Positions 35,023 through 44,159 of a stretch of DNA of 50,397 nucleotides are shown here, piece by piece (positions within the stretch are counted from its first letter, which is position 1; every line of letters starts with the position of its first letter). A program made the translations under genes and the position numbers. The notes beneath the pieces were generated by a model, which saw only the letters and a list, made by a program, of their open reading frames with translations, was not told where the DNA came from and did not search any database. Source of the DNA: Saprospiraceae bacterium (lineage in GTDB: Bacteria; Bacteroidota; Bacteroidia; Chitinophagales; Saprospiraceae); the NCBI GenBank assembly GCA_020628475.1, contig JAHDFB010000019.1:1-50397 (forward strand), in the 5' to 3' direction.

Positions 35023-36453
35023 TTAGTGTACCACATGTATGGACTCCAAAAGTTGTTGAATATGTAAATACACCTCCCTACTTGGTGCTGTATAATTATT
35101 GACCATGATAGAAAATGCCAATAGTTTGCCAGACTTCGTTTCAATAAATCCTGCATAAGCCCGTACACCGCCCATGGAACCAGATTTACCATAGATTTTT
35201 CCTTTTAAATTTTTAGTAACGAAGGCATTTTTTAACGTACCATCAAATCCATTTTGAGCGAGATAATATTTCCATTCCGTTTCTCCCAATTCTCCATATT
35301 GATGCACTAAAAATTTAGTCATGGATTGGGCAGAAATGTAATTTCGTTGTGACAATCCACTGCCATCTGAAATCTGAATATCATCCAGACTGGTAATTGC
35401 TTTTTGTTGCTTTAAGTGTTTCGTAATAAATGTACTGGCGTCTTCTCGATTTCCCTTTCCTAATTTCTTGAAGAAGGATTCGCAATATAGATTGATACTT
35501 TTATGAATGGCCGATCGAACTTGTCGTTTTGCTTTGACACCGTTGTGTTTCCAAATCAGATCACCTTTATCAACTGGATTATAACGAACTTCCACTTTCA
35601 TAGATTGAATATCTTGCTGTTTCAAACTATTCTGCAATTGTGTCCCAAAAAACAACGGAGCATTGGGCATCGCTCCTCGAATGAAAAAGGGCGATTGTCC
35701 TGTTGGAATGGAACCTCGAATGTAGGCTTGTTCTTGATATGGTGCACAAAAAATATAGGCTTGATCTCCAGAATTTTTAGGCCCTAATTCCAATTGATTA
35801 TCAAAAAATAATCGAGGGACATTGGGAGAGATGCTTCCCAATTGAATCGATTTATCCGCTTTACTTAATAACTCCAATTTATAAGCGTTTTCATTGATAT
35901 TGGTAGACCAAACGCCCGAAGCATAATAATTTCCCAAATCATTGTACTGCCAAGTATGAGCCGTACAATCCGAACCATAGACGGAAGCATCGACCACGAT
36001 ATTTCCTTCCACACATGTAATGCCCTTCTTTCTAATAGCATTTACAATCTCTTGCATCCGATTATCCAGGTTGTTTTTCTTACCATATCGACCACTTCCA
36101 AAACTGGGGTCACCATTTCCATAAATGATCAGATCTCCTTTGAGTGTACCATCTCGTTCAATCTTCCCATTGGACCAAATGCTGGTCTCAAATTGATGAT
36201 CAGAACCATATTCTTCTAAAAAGATAAGTCCCGTGATGAGTTTAATGGTAGATGCTGGATTCAACAATTTGGAAGCATTATGAGAGGCTATGGTCAATTC
36301 TGTTTCAACCTCCCTGAATTCATAGCTCACGATAGCATTCTTTACTATTTTGTCTTCATGCCAAGCATTGATTGACTTTTGGGCAAGCACACCGTGCGCG
36401 ACCCCCAACAAGAAAAGAATGACTGCTATCGATTTAAATATTTTCATAATCAA
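35023..36453 (-). CDS. dacB: D-alanyl-D-alanine carboxypeptidase/endopeptidase (PBP4 class)
   Basis: 476 aa. Signal peptide to about residue 25 (VLAQK). SxxK motif: Ser68 and Lys71 in NPASTIKLITGL. Second motif: the SDGSGLSQRN segment. Third: YGKSGSMGGVRAYAG (K-S-G). A long insertion (about residues 110-340) is typical of class C PBP4. It trims or cuts peptidoglycan cross-links in the periplasm. The start may be ATG 36453 or 36447. Overlaps the aspartoacylase-like gene by 20 bases. Confidence 0.95.
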   Translation of the reverse strand: MIMKIFKSIAVILFLLGVAHGVLAQKSINAWHEDKIVKNAIVSYEFREVETELTIASHNASKLLNPASTIKLITGLIFLEEYGSDHQFETSIWSNGKIERDGTLKGDLIIYGNGDPSFGSGRYGKKNNLDNRMQEIVNAIRKKGITCVEGNIVVDASVYGSDCTAHTWQYNDLGNYYASGVWSTNINENAYKLELLSKADKSIQLGSISPNVPRLFFDNQLELGPKNSGDQAYIFCAPYQEQAYIRGSIPTGQSPFFIRGAMPNAPLFFGTQLQNSLKQQDIQSMKVEVRYNPVDKGDLIWKHNGVKAKRQVRSAIHKSINLYCESFFKKLGKGNREDASTFITKHLKQQKAITSLDDIQISDGSGLSQRNYISAQSMTKFLVHQYGELGETEWKYYLAQNGFDGTLKNAFVTKNLKGKIYGKSGSMGGVRAYAGFIETKSGKLLAFSIMVNNYTAPSREVYLHIQQLLESIHVVH

Positions 36454-37432
36454 ATGAAATATGAAATAAAGCGTCTCCCTGATTGACTACGCTTGCATTA
36501 TTATGTCCGATTATATAACCGGAACGACTAGCCACAACGGAAGTAGACCTCAAACCTTGAGGATCATTAATTACACCAATAATTTCGTCTTTCAATATGC
36601 GTTGTCCTGATTTCTTCGTCCACATAAAAAGTCCAGATTGAGAGGCTCGTATCCAAACTGTCTTCGTAAAATGAATCATTTTATCTGGCGAAGACACGGC
36701 ATACTGCGTCATTCCCAAATGATTTAACACCCGTGAAATCCCATCCATGGCAAGCTGTATCGAATAACCATCGAATCGCAAGGATTCTCCACCTTCATAG
36801 ACCAATATTGGAATCTTTTTCTCTTTCGCAATTTTTCTCAATGACTTTGAGATCAAGGGTTTTTTGATAACAAAGGGCGCTCCGAATACTTTTGCTAATT
36901 CATAACTCACCGTGTCATTGGCCGAATAACGTACTTGAGGAAAATTGAATCGACTCGATCCTCCAGTATGTAGATCTATAATATAATCTACATGCGGTAT
37001 GATCTTTTGCGTTATGACGCGCGCCACTCGAGATGCCAGAGATCCATTTAAAGAACCGGGAAATGAACGATTTACATCCTTCCCGTCGGGTACCGCGCGA
37101 GAAAAATTAATAAATCCATAGATATTAACAATAGGTATAGCAATCACCGTTCCTTTATCTAATTGTTCGAACTTATCATCAAACAACATTTTTCGTATGG
37201 TTTCGACCCCGTTGATTTCATCTCCATGGACTCCACCCAATATCAAAACGACGGGTCCTGGATTTTTACTATTAAACACATGGGCGTTGATATTGATTCT
37301 CGTGCCCGAAGGTAATCTTCCTACATTGATACGAACTAAAGCGCTCTCACCCGGTAAAATCTTCTCCTTATTGATGGTAATATCATCAATCGCCTTTCTT
37401 TTCTTCTCTTGACTTTTTCTCACTGGAGACAT
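36434..37432 (-). CDS. Succinylglutamate desuccinylase/aspartoacylase family protein
   Basis: 332 aa, cytosolic. Zn-binding residues are seen in GGVHGDEINGVETI (His69, Glu72) and IIDLHTGGSS (His155), with substrate-binding NRSFPGSLNG. A C-terminal beta barrel domain (about residues 250-332; SGLFMWTKKSGQRILKDEII) is present. Members deacylate or remove amino acids from N-acyl or poly-amino-acid substrates. It is 12 bases after rimK, an arrangement seen widely, so a role opposite to RimK in C-terminal glutamate tails is a plausible inference. Confidence 0.9.
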   Translation of the reverse strand: MSPVRKSQEKKRKAIDDITINKEKILPGESALVRINVGRLPSGTRININAHVFNSKNPGPVVLILGGVHGDEINGVETIRKMLFDDKFEQLDKGTVIAIPIVNIYGFINFSRAVPDGKDVNRSFPGSLNGSLASRVARVITQKIIPHVDYIIDLHTGGSSRFNFPQVRYSANDTVSYELAKVFGAPFVIKKPLISKSLRKIAKEKKIPILVYEGGESLRFDGYSIQLAMDGISRVLNHLGMTQYAVSSPDKMIHFTKTVWIRASQSGLFMWTKKSGQRILKDEIIGVINDPQGLRSTSVVASRSGYIIGHNNASVVNQGDALFHISFDYENI

Positions 37433-37444
37433 CTAACTATCCTT

Positions 37445-38326
37445 TTATGTTTTGACTGCATTGCGCTCGCAAAATTGTATAATTTTTCCAGCAATATCGA
37501 TTTTTGTTGTTGTTTCAATACCTTCTAATCCAGGAGAGGCATTGACCTCTAAGATTAATGGACCTTTTTTGGAGCGCAACATGTCTACTCCACATACTTT
37601 AAGTCCCATTAATCGAGCAGCTTTTTTAGCAGCGAAGGCTTCTTCCTCAGACAATCTTACCACAAATGAAGTTCCTCCTCGATGCAAATTACTTCTAAAT
37701 TCTCCCTCTTTCGCTTGTCGTTGCATGATGCCTGTGATCTTGTCGTCCACGATCAGGACTCGGATATCTGCACCTTTGGCTTCTTCAATAAATTCCTGCA
37801 ACAATACCCGTTGTTTCATCTTCTGAAAGGTTTCGATAATTGCTTCCGCTGATCGTTTTTTATCTGCGAGAATAACACCGATCCCATGGGTCCCATTTTC
37901 CAATTTGATCACCATAGGCATCGAGCCTGTTAGGTCTATCGAATCTTCGATGGTATAGGGATTGTTAGAGATGACCGTTTTAGGAACTCCAATTCCATGA
38001 GCGGCCAAAAACTGCAATGAGCTAATTTTATTTCGAGCACGAAGGAGTGCTTCATGGTTTAGTGTACTGAATAAGCCCATTAATTCAAATTGACGAACCA
38101 CTGCAGCCCCATACGATGTAGCGGCATTACCAATCCTTGGGATGACGGCATGGTAGCCTTCTATGCGTTCATTTTCATAATAAACCTCCAATTTGCCTTT
38201 ATCCAAGACAAGATCACAATACATATGATCGATCACGCGCACATAATGACCTCTTCTGCGAGCGGCATCCACAATACTTTGTGTACTGTACAATGCAGGA
38301 TTTCGGGATAATACTAAAATATTCAT
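37445..38326 (-). CDS. rimK: RimK-type ATP-grasp alpha-L-glutamate ligase
   Basis: 293 aa. Opens with ILVLSRNPALYSTQSIVDAA, has the ATP-grasp fold with PMVIKLENGTHGIGVILAD and ADIRVLIVDDKI, and ends with PLILEVNASPGLEGIETTT, containing the metal-binding Glu-x-Asn. RimK adds glutamate residues to the C-terminus of ribosomal protein S6; in other groups related enzymes act on coenzyme F420 or polyglutamate. Length and order of motifs are close to E. coli RimK. First gene of a three-gene unit with the aspartoacylase-like and PBP4 genes. Confidence 0.94.
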   Translation of the reverse strand: MNILVLSRNPALYSTQSIVDAARRRGHYVRVIDHMYCDLVLDKGKLEVYYENERIEGYHAVIPRIGNAATSYGAAVVRQFELMGLFSTLNHEALLRARNKISSLQFLAAHGIGVPKTVISNNPYTIEDSIDLTGSMPMVIKLENGTHGIGVILADKKRSAEAIIETFQKMKQRVLLQEFIEEAKGADIRVLIVDDKITGIMQRQAKEGEFRSNLHRGGTSFVVRLSEEEAFAAKKAARLMGLKVCGVDMLRSKKGPLILEVNASPGLEGIETTTKIDIAGKIIQFCERNAVKT

Positions 38327-38369
38327 TGCAATAAACAGAATTACATGTACGCAGTGAAATTAATCTTTT

Positions 38370-38401
38370 TTTGGGGGCTTTCATTTATTTGAGTATCTTT
38401 T
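38370..38401 (+). promoter_or_regulatory. Bacteroidota-type promoter of the UMF1 transporter gene
   Basis: TTTG at 38370-38373, 20 bases, then TATCTTTT at 38394-38401, against the consensus TTTG, 19-21 bases, TAnnTTTG; one mismatch in the -7 element. The predicted transcript start is close to the GTG start codon at 38418, which would leave a very short leader. Confidence 0.55.
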
Positions 38402-38417
38402 CGGTATAATTTAACTA

Positions 38418-39722
38418 GTGAAAGTAGCAACTATACTGAATAATAAGAAGGTTATTAATGGCTGGGCTTTTTATGATTGGGCAAATTCCGCCTATTTTTT
38501 AGTCATCTCAACAGCCATATTTCCACAATACTTCTTACAAAATACGCCCGATAAGATTTGGTTTTTTGGCATGAATATCTCCGATTCTGCCTTCTACTCC
38601 ATGATCGTGTCTATCTCCTATTTAATCATAGCAGGAACTTCTCCAATACTCAGCGGAATCGCTGATTTTGGTGGAAAAAAACTCAGTTTTCTTAGGATGT
38701 TTACGATTGTTGGATCCATTGCCTGCATGGCGCTAGCCCTTTTTGATGATGCAGGATCTATGTGGATCGGAATTTTTGCTTTCATGATTGCCACCATAGG
38801 TTGTGCTGGCGGTCTAGTCTTTTACGATTCATTTCTTCCAGAAATTGCAACGGAAGATCAATACGACACAGTCAGCGCCAAAGGATATACTTACGGCTAT
38901 ATCGGTTCTGTATTATTGTTGGTGTTCATTCTTTCCATGGTTTTAAATCCGAGTTTATACGGTATCTCAAATGAACTTCTTCCAATTCAAATAGGATTTG
39001 TCTTAGTAGGAATGTGGTGGATTAGCTTTAGCCAAATCACTTTCAAACGCATGCCTCGATCAGATAAAGAAGTAAAAATGAAGCCCGGGGTATTGGGTGA
39101 TGGTTTCCGAGAGTTGAAAAAAGCATATCAAAAATTGAAGACCCAAGATAATATCAAGCGTTATCTCTATGCTTTCTTTTTTTATTTCTCTGGTGTACAA
39201 ACGGTTATTTATTTAGCCACTGCTTTTGCCAGTAAAACACTTGGTTTTGAAACGGCAGAGCTGATTGCCATTATTCTTATTCTTCAATTGGTAGCGATTC
39301 CTGGGGCATATCTTTTTGCATATGTAGCTAAACTACGCGGCAATAAACTCAGTATTAATATCATGCTCATCATCTGGGCTTTGATTTGTTTTGCAGCCTT
39401 TTTACTTGAAACAAAAACCACCTTTTATATTGTAGCTGCTTTTGTCGGTTTAGTATTGGGCGGTATCCAATCCATGTCACGATCAACGTATTCCAAATTA
39501 CTGGATGAAAACGAAGATGACCTTACTTGTTACTTTAGTTTTTATGATGTTTTGTACAAATTGAGTGTGGTCTTCGGAACAGGATTATTTGCCTTGTTGG
39601 AAATTTTAACAGACAATATGCGCTACAGTGTCCTAGGACTTTCCGTGCTATTCGTCATTGGATTGGTCATTTTCAGTGGTGTAGAAATGAAACATTCTTC
39701 TGAAAAGCTATCTACTCAATAG
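38418..39722 (+). CDS. MFS transporter, UMF1 (Atg22-like) family
   Basis: 434 aa with about twelve transmembrane helices, starting at GTG 38418. The N-terminal KKVINGWAFYDWANSAYFLV is the UMF1/Atg22 signature (GWxxYDWANSA). ADFGGKKLSFLRMFTIVG, PEIATEDQYDTVSAKGYTYG, VLGGIQSMSRSTYSKLLDEN are also typical. Eukaryotic Atg22 exports amino acids from the vacuole; bacterial members are uncharacterised. It is followed by glpK after 33 bases, so they may be co-transcribed, though there is no family link to glycerol. Confidence 0.88.
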   Translation: MKVATILNNKKVINGWAFYDWANSAYFLVISTAIFPQYFLQNTPDKIWFFGMNISDSAFYSMIVSISYLIIAGTSPILSGIADFGGKKLSFLRMFTIVGSIACMALALFDDAGSMWIGIFAFMIATIGCAGGLVFYDSFLPEIATEDQYDTVSAKGYTYGYIGSVLLLVFILSMVLNPSLYGISNELLPIQIGFVLVGMWWISFSQITFKRMPRSDKEVKMKPGVLGDGFRELKKAYQKLKTQDNIKRYLYAFFFYFSGVQTVIYLATAFASKTLGFETAELIAIILILQLVAIPGAYLFAYVAKLRGNKLSINIMLIIWALICFAAFLLETKTTFYIVAAFVGLVLGGIQSMSRSTYSKLLDENEDDLTCYFSFYDVLYKLSVVFGTGLFALLEILTDNMRYSVLGLSVLFVIGLVIFSGVEMKHSSEKLSTQ

Positions 39723-39755
39723 TACGATTCTAAATGATCACGTATTAATCTTTAG

Positions 39756-41234
39756 ATGATGAAATACATTCTTGCATTGGATCAAGGAACCAGTAGTTCT
39801 CGAGCTATCTTATTTGATCTTCAAGGGCAACTTATTGCTTGTGCTCAAAAAGAGTTTACACAGATTTACCCGAAACCAGGATGGGTAGAACACGACCCAA
39901 ATGAAATCTGGTCCAGTCAAGAATCCGTCATGTTGGATGTCGTTGCCCAAGCTCGTGTTCAATGGCAAAATATCGAGGCCATCGGCATTAGTAATCAGCG
40001 AGAAACCACCATTGTGTGGGATCAACACGGTAATCCCATTTACAATGCTATCGTTTGGCAGGATACAAGAACGAGCGCTTTCTGCAAAAAATTGAAAGCG
40101 CGTAATCTTGAAAGCTATGTGAAAAATAATACCGGTCTCGTCATCGATTCTTACTTCTCAGCGACTAAAATACATTGGATTCTTGAGCATGTAGAAGGCA
40201 CTAGAGAACGAGCGGAAAAGGGTGCTTTGCACTTTGGAACAGTCGATAGCTGGTTAATCTATAAATTGACGCAGGGTGCGGCCCACAAAACCGATTACAC
40301 CAATGCCTCTAGAACCATGTTATTCAACATCGATAAATTGGACTGGGATCGATACTTGCTTCATGCATTGAATATTCCGAAATCCATATTACCCGAGGTT
40401 CAGTCTTCTCGGTCTTTATACGGTTTTTATCGTCCAGATGCACGCCACAAGATTCCTATCTTAGGGGTTGCTGGGGATCAGCAAGCTGCACTCTTTGGCC
40501 AATGTTGTTTTGACAAGGGATCCGCCAAAAACACCTATGGAACCGGATGTTTTATGCTCATGAATGTGGGTGAAGAAAAGGTCACCTCTCATGCAGGATT
40601 ATTAACGACCATCATGGCCAAGCCCGACGGTGGAATTTGCTATGCATTAGAAGGTAGTGTATTTATCGCTGGGGCCGCCATCCAATGGTTGCGCGATGGG
40701 TTACAGTTGTTTAAACATGCTGCGGATACGGAAGCGATGGCCAATGATTCGGAAAGCGAAGAAATCGTGGTGGTACCTGCTTTTGCAGGACTGGGAGCTC
40801 CCTATTGGGATATGCAAGCTCGAGGAGCCATCTTTGGATTGACGAGAGATAGCAACCGAAATGATTTGGCGAAAGCAACCTTGGAGTCGCTTGCTTTTCA
40901 GACCAAGGATGTATTGGAAGCCATGGAAAAAGACAGTGGTATCCGATTACAACAATTGAAAGTCGATGGTGGCGCTGCGGCCAATGATTATCTTATGCAA
41001 TTTCAAGCAGACATCCTAAACGTCATCGTCGATCGTCCTGCAGTACTAGAATCTACGGCACAGGGTGCTGCCTATCTCGCTGGATTAGAAGCGGGCATTT
41101 GGACCGTTGATCAGCTCATCGAAATGAAGCGCCAGGGCAAACGATTTGATGTCCATATGAACAGGGAAGATCGTCAACGAAAATACAAACTTTGGAAAAA
41201 AGCCATTCGCCGTACGATGGGTTGGATCGAATAA
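39756..41234 (+). CDS. glpK: Glycerol kinase
   Basis: 492 aa, full length. N-terminal phosphate-binding loop [15 protein letters not shown], catalytic region [14 protein letters not shown] and [34 protein letters not shown] and [16 protein letters not shown] are all canonical. It phosphorylates glycerol to glycerol-3-phosphate with ATP in the cytosol. No glpF, glpD or glpR is seen nearby, and the preceding gene is a UMF1-type transporter. The stop is followed immediately by a GC-rich structured block. Confidence 0.97.
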   Translation: MMKYILALDQGTSSSRAILFDLQGQLIACAQKEFTQIYPKPGWVEHDPNEIWSSQESVMLDVVAQARVQWQNIEAIGISNQRETTIVWDQHGNPIYNAIVWQDTRTSAFCKKLKARNLESYVKNNTGLVIDSYFSATKIHWILEHVEGTRERAEKGALHFGTVDSWLIYKLTQGAAHKTDYTNASRTMLFNIDKLDWDRYLLHALNIPKSILPEVQSSRSLYGFYRPDARHKIPILGVAGDQQAALFGQCCFDKGSAKNTYGTGCFMLMNVGEEKVTSHAGLLTTIMAKPDGGICYALEGSVFIAGAAIQWLRDGLQLFKHAADTEAMANDSESEEIVVVPAFAGLGAPYWDMQARGAIFGLTRDSNRNDLAKATLESLAFQTKDVLEAMEKDSGIRLQQLKVDGGAAANDYLMQFQADILNVIVDRPAVLESTAQGAAYLAGLEAGIWTVDQLIEMKRQGKRFDVHMNREDRQRKYKLWKKAIRRTMGWIE

Positions 41235-41235
41235 T

Positions 41236-41356
41236 TCCGGACTTCATGCGTCACCGCTGGGAGTGATGCACAGCTGTGCAGTCCGTGCAAAGCCTTGGTG
41301 GGTGGCCAGGGACCGAGCCGAATGGCGAGTCACGGACATAGGGCCCGGACGCCCTC
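41236..41356. other. GC-rich structured non-coding block between convergent genes
   Basis: About 120 bases much richer in GC than the surroundings. Structure seen: TGCGTCAC (41247-41254) pairs with GTGATGCA (41263-41270); TGCACAGCTGTGCA at 41267-41280 is a perfect 14-bp palindrome; GTCCGTG (41281-41287) pairs with CACGGAC (41331-41337) around an inner GCC-GAAT-GGC hairpin; GGGC pairs with GCCC at 41341-41354. CCGGAC occurs at both ends. It may be a bidirectional terminator, a structured RNA, or a REP-like repeat. The minus strand also holds a 31-codon ATG frame (41244-41339), which I do not call a gene. Confidence 0.6.
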
Positions 41357-41363
41357 ATTCATC

Positions 41364-41981
41364 TTATGTTAATCCATGATTTAATGCATACGTCATCAAT
41401 TCGGTAACATGATGAATCTTCAATTTTTTAAAAATATTTTTGCGATGTGTCTTGACGGTTTCTGGCGAAATGAACAATATTTTCGCGATTTCTGAACTGG
41501 ATTTGGCTTGAATAATTAATTTCACCACCTCCATTTCCCGCTGTGTCAATATAACACGTTGCGTGATGGTCTCTGGTTTAAATTCTGATATCCAATCATA
41601 ATAGGATTTCCCGGCAACAACTCGATTGATCGCCTCCAACAAATCACTACTTCCTCTGCTTTTCAACAGGCAACCATCTGCCCCCACCTGCAACAATTGA
41701 TCGATGTACGATTTTTCAGGGTACATCGTTAATATGATCACCTTGGTTTCAGGCATATATTCTTTGATCCACTGGGCGCATTGAATGCCATTCATCTTAG
41801 GCATATTAATATCTAAAATCACCAAATCTGCCCTTCGATCTTGAAGCATAGCAATCAGCGCTTCACCATCATGAGCTATCCCCAAAACCTGTAAAGCACT
41901 ATTGGTTTTCAGCACCTCATGTATGCCGCCTGCCATAATAGGATGATCATCCGCAATATATATGCTAATGGTTCTGCTCAT
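41364..41981 (-). CDS. NarL/FixJ-type response regulator
   Basis: 205 aa. REC domain: acidic pair in IADDHPIMAGG, phospho-acceptor Asp57 in LVILDINMPKMNG, and Lys in LLKSRG. The LuxR-type DNA-binding domain is at about residues 138-200 (LTQREMEVVKLIIQAKSSSE, then PETVKTHRKNIFKKLKI). It overlaps the kinase gene by 4 bases. It is the last gene of a five-gene run that starts with two small unknown proteins, so it probably regulates those genes, and CCCC/GGGG half-sites upstream are candidate targets. Confidence 0.96.
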   Translation of the reverse strand: MSRTISIYIADDHPIMAGGIHEVLKTNSALQVLGIAHDGEALIAMLQDRRADLVILDINMPKMNGIQCAQWIKEYMPETKVIILTMYPEKSYIDQLLQVGADGCLLKSRGSSDLLEAINRVVAGKSYYDWISEFKPETITQRVILTQREMEVVKLIIQAKSSSEIAKILFISPETVKTHRKNIFKKLKIHHVTELMTYALNHGLT

Positions 41982-42799
41982 GAAAGTCCCGTTTTAACAT
42001 CGATAATGACCGTGGTTCCATATCGATTTGAATCCAATGACATGTTTCCTTGTAAATGCTTCAGTCTGGATCGTATGTTTTGGAGGCCTATGCTGGGCTT
42101 CATCAATGCTTCTTCCTTAAAACCGATGCCGTTATCCTCAAAAATCAGATTGATGTCTTCCTGTATTTGATTCACCTCGAGCCTTGCTTTGGTTGCTTTA
42201 GCGTGTTTCAAGGTGTTGGTCATTAATTCTTGAATAATACGATATAAATGCAAAGAGGTTTGTCGGGTCAATGGTTCGCTAATATTAATCGCTGATTCAA
42301 ATTTAATTTTTCCAGAATCATGCAGGGCTTCTGCCAACTGATTGACCGCTACTTGAAATCCAAAATTTAAGACAATACTCGAATCCAAATGATGTGATAT
42401 TCTACGAATTTCAGTAGTCACATTTTCGGTGATCGACGCTATTTTCTCGTTGAACGCGATTATTTTAGAACGATCATCTGTGTTCTGAATCAGATCACTA
42501 TAAATTTTTAGCGAGGCCAACAGATTACCCACATTGTCATGAAGATCTCCGGCAATTCGTTTTCGCTCATCCTCCTGATTTTGAATCAATCGATAGGCAG
42601 AGCTGATCTCTTGTTCTTTCATGAGCTGCTGAATATCATGATAGGCTTTTTGTTTTTTAATTAATTTTCTTTGAAATAAAAATGCCAATGATATAATGGT
42701 GATTAACATCAATAGCATCGCTGAAGTACCAGCAATTAAAACCAAAGAATCCGTTAGTTGTATTTGGCCAAACATAGTCCAAATGAAAGTAGTATGCAT
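41978..42799 (-). CDS. NarX-type sensor histidine kinase with one membrane helix
   Basis: 273 aa. One transmembrane helix (about residues 18-42) follows a short N-terminus, with no extracellular or periplasmic sensor domain. A coiled region leads to the HisKA_3 dimerisation domain with His87 in RKRIAGDLHDNVGN. The HATPase domain has ELMTNTLKHAKATKARLEV (N box) and FEDNGIGFKEEAL (G box). Input probably comes from a partner, most simply the multi-pass membrane protein whose frame overlaps it by 46 bases. ATG 42799 or 42775 are both possible. Confidence 0.94.
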   Translation of the reverse strand: MHTTFIWTMFGQIQLTDSLVLIAGTSAMLLMLITIISLAFLFQRKLIKKQKAYHDIQQLMKEQEISSAYRLIQNQEDERKRIAGDLHDNVGNLLASLKIYSDLIQNTDDRSKIIAFNEKIASITENVTTEIRRISHHLDSSIVLNFGFQVAVNQLAEALHDSGKIKFESAINISEPLTRQTSLHLYRIIQELMTNTLKHAKATKARLEVNQIQEDINLIFEDNGIGFKEEALMKPSIGLQNIRSRLKHLQGNMSLDSNRYGTTVIIDVKTGLS

Positions 42800-43407
42800 T
42801 TTATAATGTCCGCAGAACTTCTAATAATCCAAGCATTGTAAAAAAAGCCTTGAGCGTCTTTTGACAATACTTCTGATGATACAATATACAAAAAAAGTGT
42901 TCCAGAAAAGTATAAAAGTAGTGCCGTTAAAATAATAAAATGACTGGATTTAAGCAGATCTATCGTCCCAATCTGCGATAAATAATTATATAGATACTTC
43001 AATCCCAAGGCCATCAGTAGAATCGTATTCAAGGCCCAAATATTGGAGTTAAATTCGCTTATTGATTGAAAAAAGAGCGAATTAGCGAGGTTGCTAAGCA
43101 GTAAATAAACCAATATCGCTTTTTGCCATTGTTGACGAATATGCAGTCCTTCTGCGAAAAATAAGAACAACAGAACCACCTCGAAATAGGCCATGATGTG
43201 ATAGAACGGCATGGTGTTGTACCTGCCATAAATGGTCAGTAAAATAAAGGTTGTACTTTTCAACAAACCATTGACAAAGAGGTAGGCTCCCAATTTTCTA
43301 TATGGGGATCGCTGAGATGTTGGTAAACTTAGCCAAATGAAAAAAGGAAGCCACTCGATGAGGTCAGATATATGGGATAGTATAATGTTCCAATCAAGCA
43401 GACTCAC
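42754..43407 (-). CDS. Multi-pass membrane protein, candidate input partner of the kinase
   Basis: 217 aa with six or seven hydrophobic segments separated by short polar loops (LIEWLPFFIWLSLPTSQ, AYFEVVLLFLFFAEGL, ALLLYFSGTLFLYIV). No known family is recognised. The frame overlaps the kinase by 46 bases and the preceding small gene by 14 bases, the tight packing of a co-translated complex. Inference: a membrane sensor or anchor for the kinase, which has no input domain of its own. It could alternatively be an unrelated small transporter. Confidence 0.75.
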   Translation of the reverse strand: MSLLDWNIILSHISDLIEWLPFFIWLSLPTSQRSPYRKLGAYLFVNGLLKSTTFILLTIYGRYNTMPFYHIMAYFEVVLLFLFFAEGLHIRQQWQKAILVYLLLSNLANSLFFQSISEFNSNIWALNTILLMALGLKYLYNYLSQIGTIDLLKSSHFIILTALLLYFSGTLFLYIVSSEVLSKDAQGFFYNAWIIRSSADIIKCILLSFGLCLAKYN

Positions 43408-43804
43408 CTACTAAATATACTAAATTCTCATTACAAACATTAGGGCATGGTGTTGAATGTCCTAATATAAACTTGTCCGGCGTATTGATGACATCCTCAT
43501 ATACAATCCGATAATCCGCGCCAGTACTCAGGGTCGGAACAAGGACTACATCGTACAATTTGTTGGAATCTCCTGTTCTGGTACTTTTAGCATAATAGAT
43601 TCGTATGCTGTCGATATCCACACCGTTTTCGATGAGGCCTTTGATGTCTTCAACAAATTTCTGGATCAATGAAAAGTCAAAGCGATGTCCAACCACCATA
43701 TCATTCTCTGGAATACTCGGATTACTATGTTTATAATCATTGATATAATTCAGGATATTTTGTTTGGCGTCATCATTTGAAATGTTGCTTCCGTGTTTAC
43801 GCAT
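43394..43804 (-). CDS. Small protein of unknown function, second gene of the two-component operon
   Basis: 136 aa from ATG 43804, without a signal peptide or transmembrane helix. Mixed alpha/beta character: a helix (NDDAKQNILNYINDY), MVVGHRFDFSLIQKF, then DSIRIYYAKST and a conserved-looking LYDVVLVPTL. The C-terminus holds GHSTPCPNVCNENLVYLVGESA, with two Cys. It overlaps the membrane-protein gene by 14 bases. A 33-bp repeat shared with the preceding small gene lies 26 bases upstream of its start. No family or function recognised. Confidence 0.72.
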   Translation of the reverse strand: MRKHGSNISNDDAKQNILNYINDYKHSNPSIPENDMVVGHRFDFSLIQKFVEDIKGLIENGVDIDSIRIYYAKSTRTGDSNKLYDVVLVPTLSTGADYRIVYEDVINTPDKFILGHSTPCPNVCNENLVYLVGESA

Positions 43805-43830
43805 TGTCTTAATTTTTTAAAAGCTTAAAT

Positions 43831-43863
43831 GCCTACTCTATCAAAGGTTTTCGGCTTCCCCTT
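43831..43863 (-). repeat. 33-bp direct repeat, copy 1, upstream of the 136-aa gene
   Basis: On the minus strand it begins AAGGGGAAGCCGAAAACC and ends TAGAGTAGGC. It matches the copy at 44160-44192 at 31 of 33 positions, differing only at two adjacent bases. It begins 9 bases after the 87-aa gene stop and ends 26 bases before the ATG at 43804. AAGG and CCTT can pair across the first part. The two copies flank the 87-aa gene. Confidence 0.9.
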
Positions 43864-43872
43864 ATACGTCTA

Positions 43873-44136
43873 TCAACCACAGATCGTGTTCAATATAGCC
43901 ATCAATGCTTTCAAGGCATTTCTAAATTTGGCTGGAATGAGTGGAATTCGGACAATCGCCTCTAAAATAGGCTTAATGCCCTTATACACTTTACAAATTT
44001 TTTCAAGCGCGCCAGCAGGATTGGCGGTTACCATTGTTTTAAATTCCCTTAATGCGGCTTCATTTTGGTAAGAAAGCACGTCGGATTGATCTAGATGTGC
44101 TTCGATTTCTTCGAATGTTTTCGGATAATCATTCAT
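43873..44136 (-). CDS. Small protein of unknown function, first gene of the two-component operon
   Basis: 87 aa from the ATG at 44136; a TTG start 9 bases upstream is also open. No signal peptide or transmembrane helix. Mostly helical: NDYPKTFEEIEAHLDQSDVL, a middle helix with NPAGALEKICKVYKGIKPIL, then FRNALKALMAILNTICG at the C-terminus, ending in Cys-Gly. No recognised family. A 33-bp repeat lies 23 bases upstream of the start, at almost the same spacing as in the next gene. It heads the run leading to the kinase and regulator. Confidence 0.65.
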   Translation of the reverse strand: MNDYPKTFEEIEAHLDQSDVLSYQNEAALREFKTMVTANPAGALEKICKVYKGIKPILEAIVRIPLIPAKFRNALKALMAILNTICG

Positions 44137-44159
44137 AATTAACAATAATTTTTTGTGGT

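Noticed and set aside
41244-41339. Minus-strand 31-codon ATG frame in the GC-rich block
   Set aside because: The composition follows the GC-rich palindromes, no ribosome binding site is seen, and a structured non-coding element explains it better.
43829-44071. Plus-strand 80-codon frame over the 87-aa gene, whose start shares PTL-x-KVFGFP with a frame at copy 2 of the repeat
   Set aside because: The similarity follows from the 33-bp DNA repeat being read in the same frame. The minus-strand gene has better codon character, and the second plus-strand frame ends quickly without similarity.
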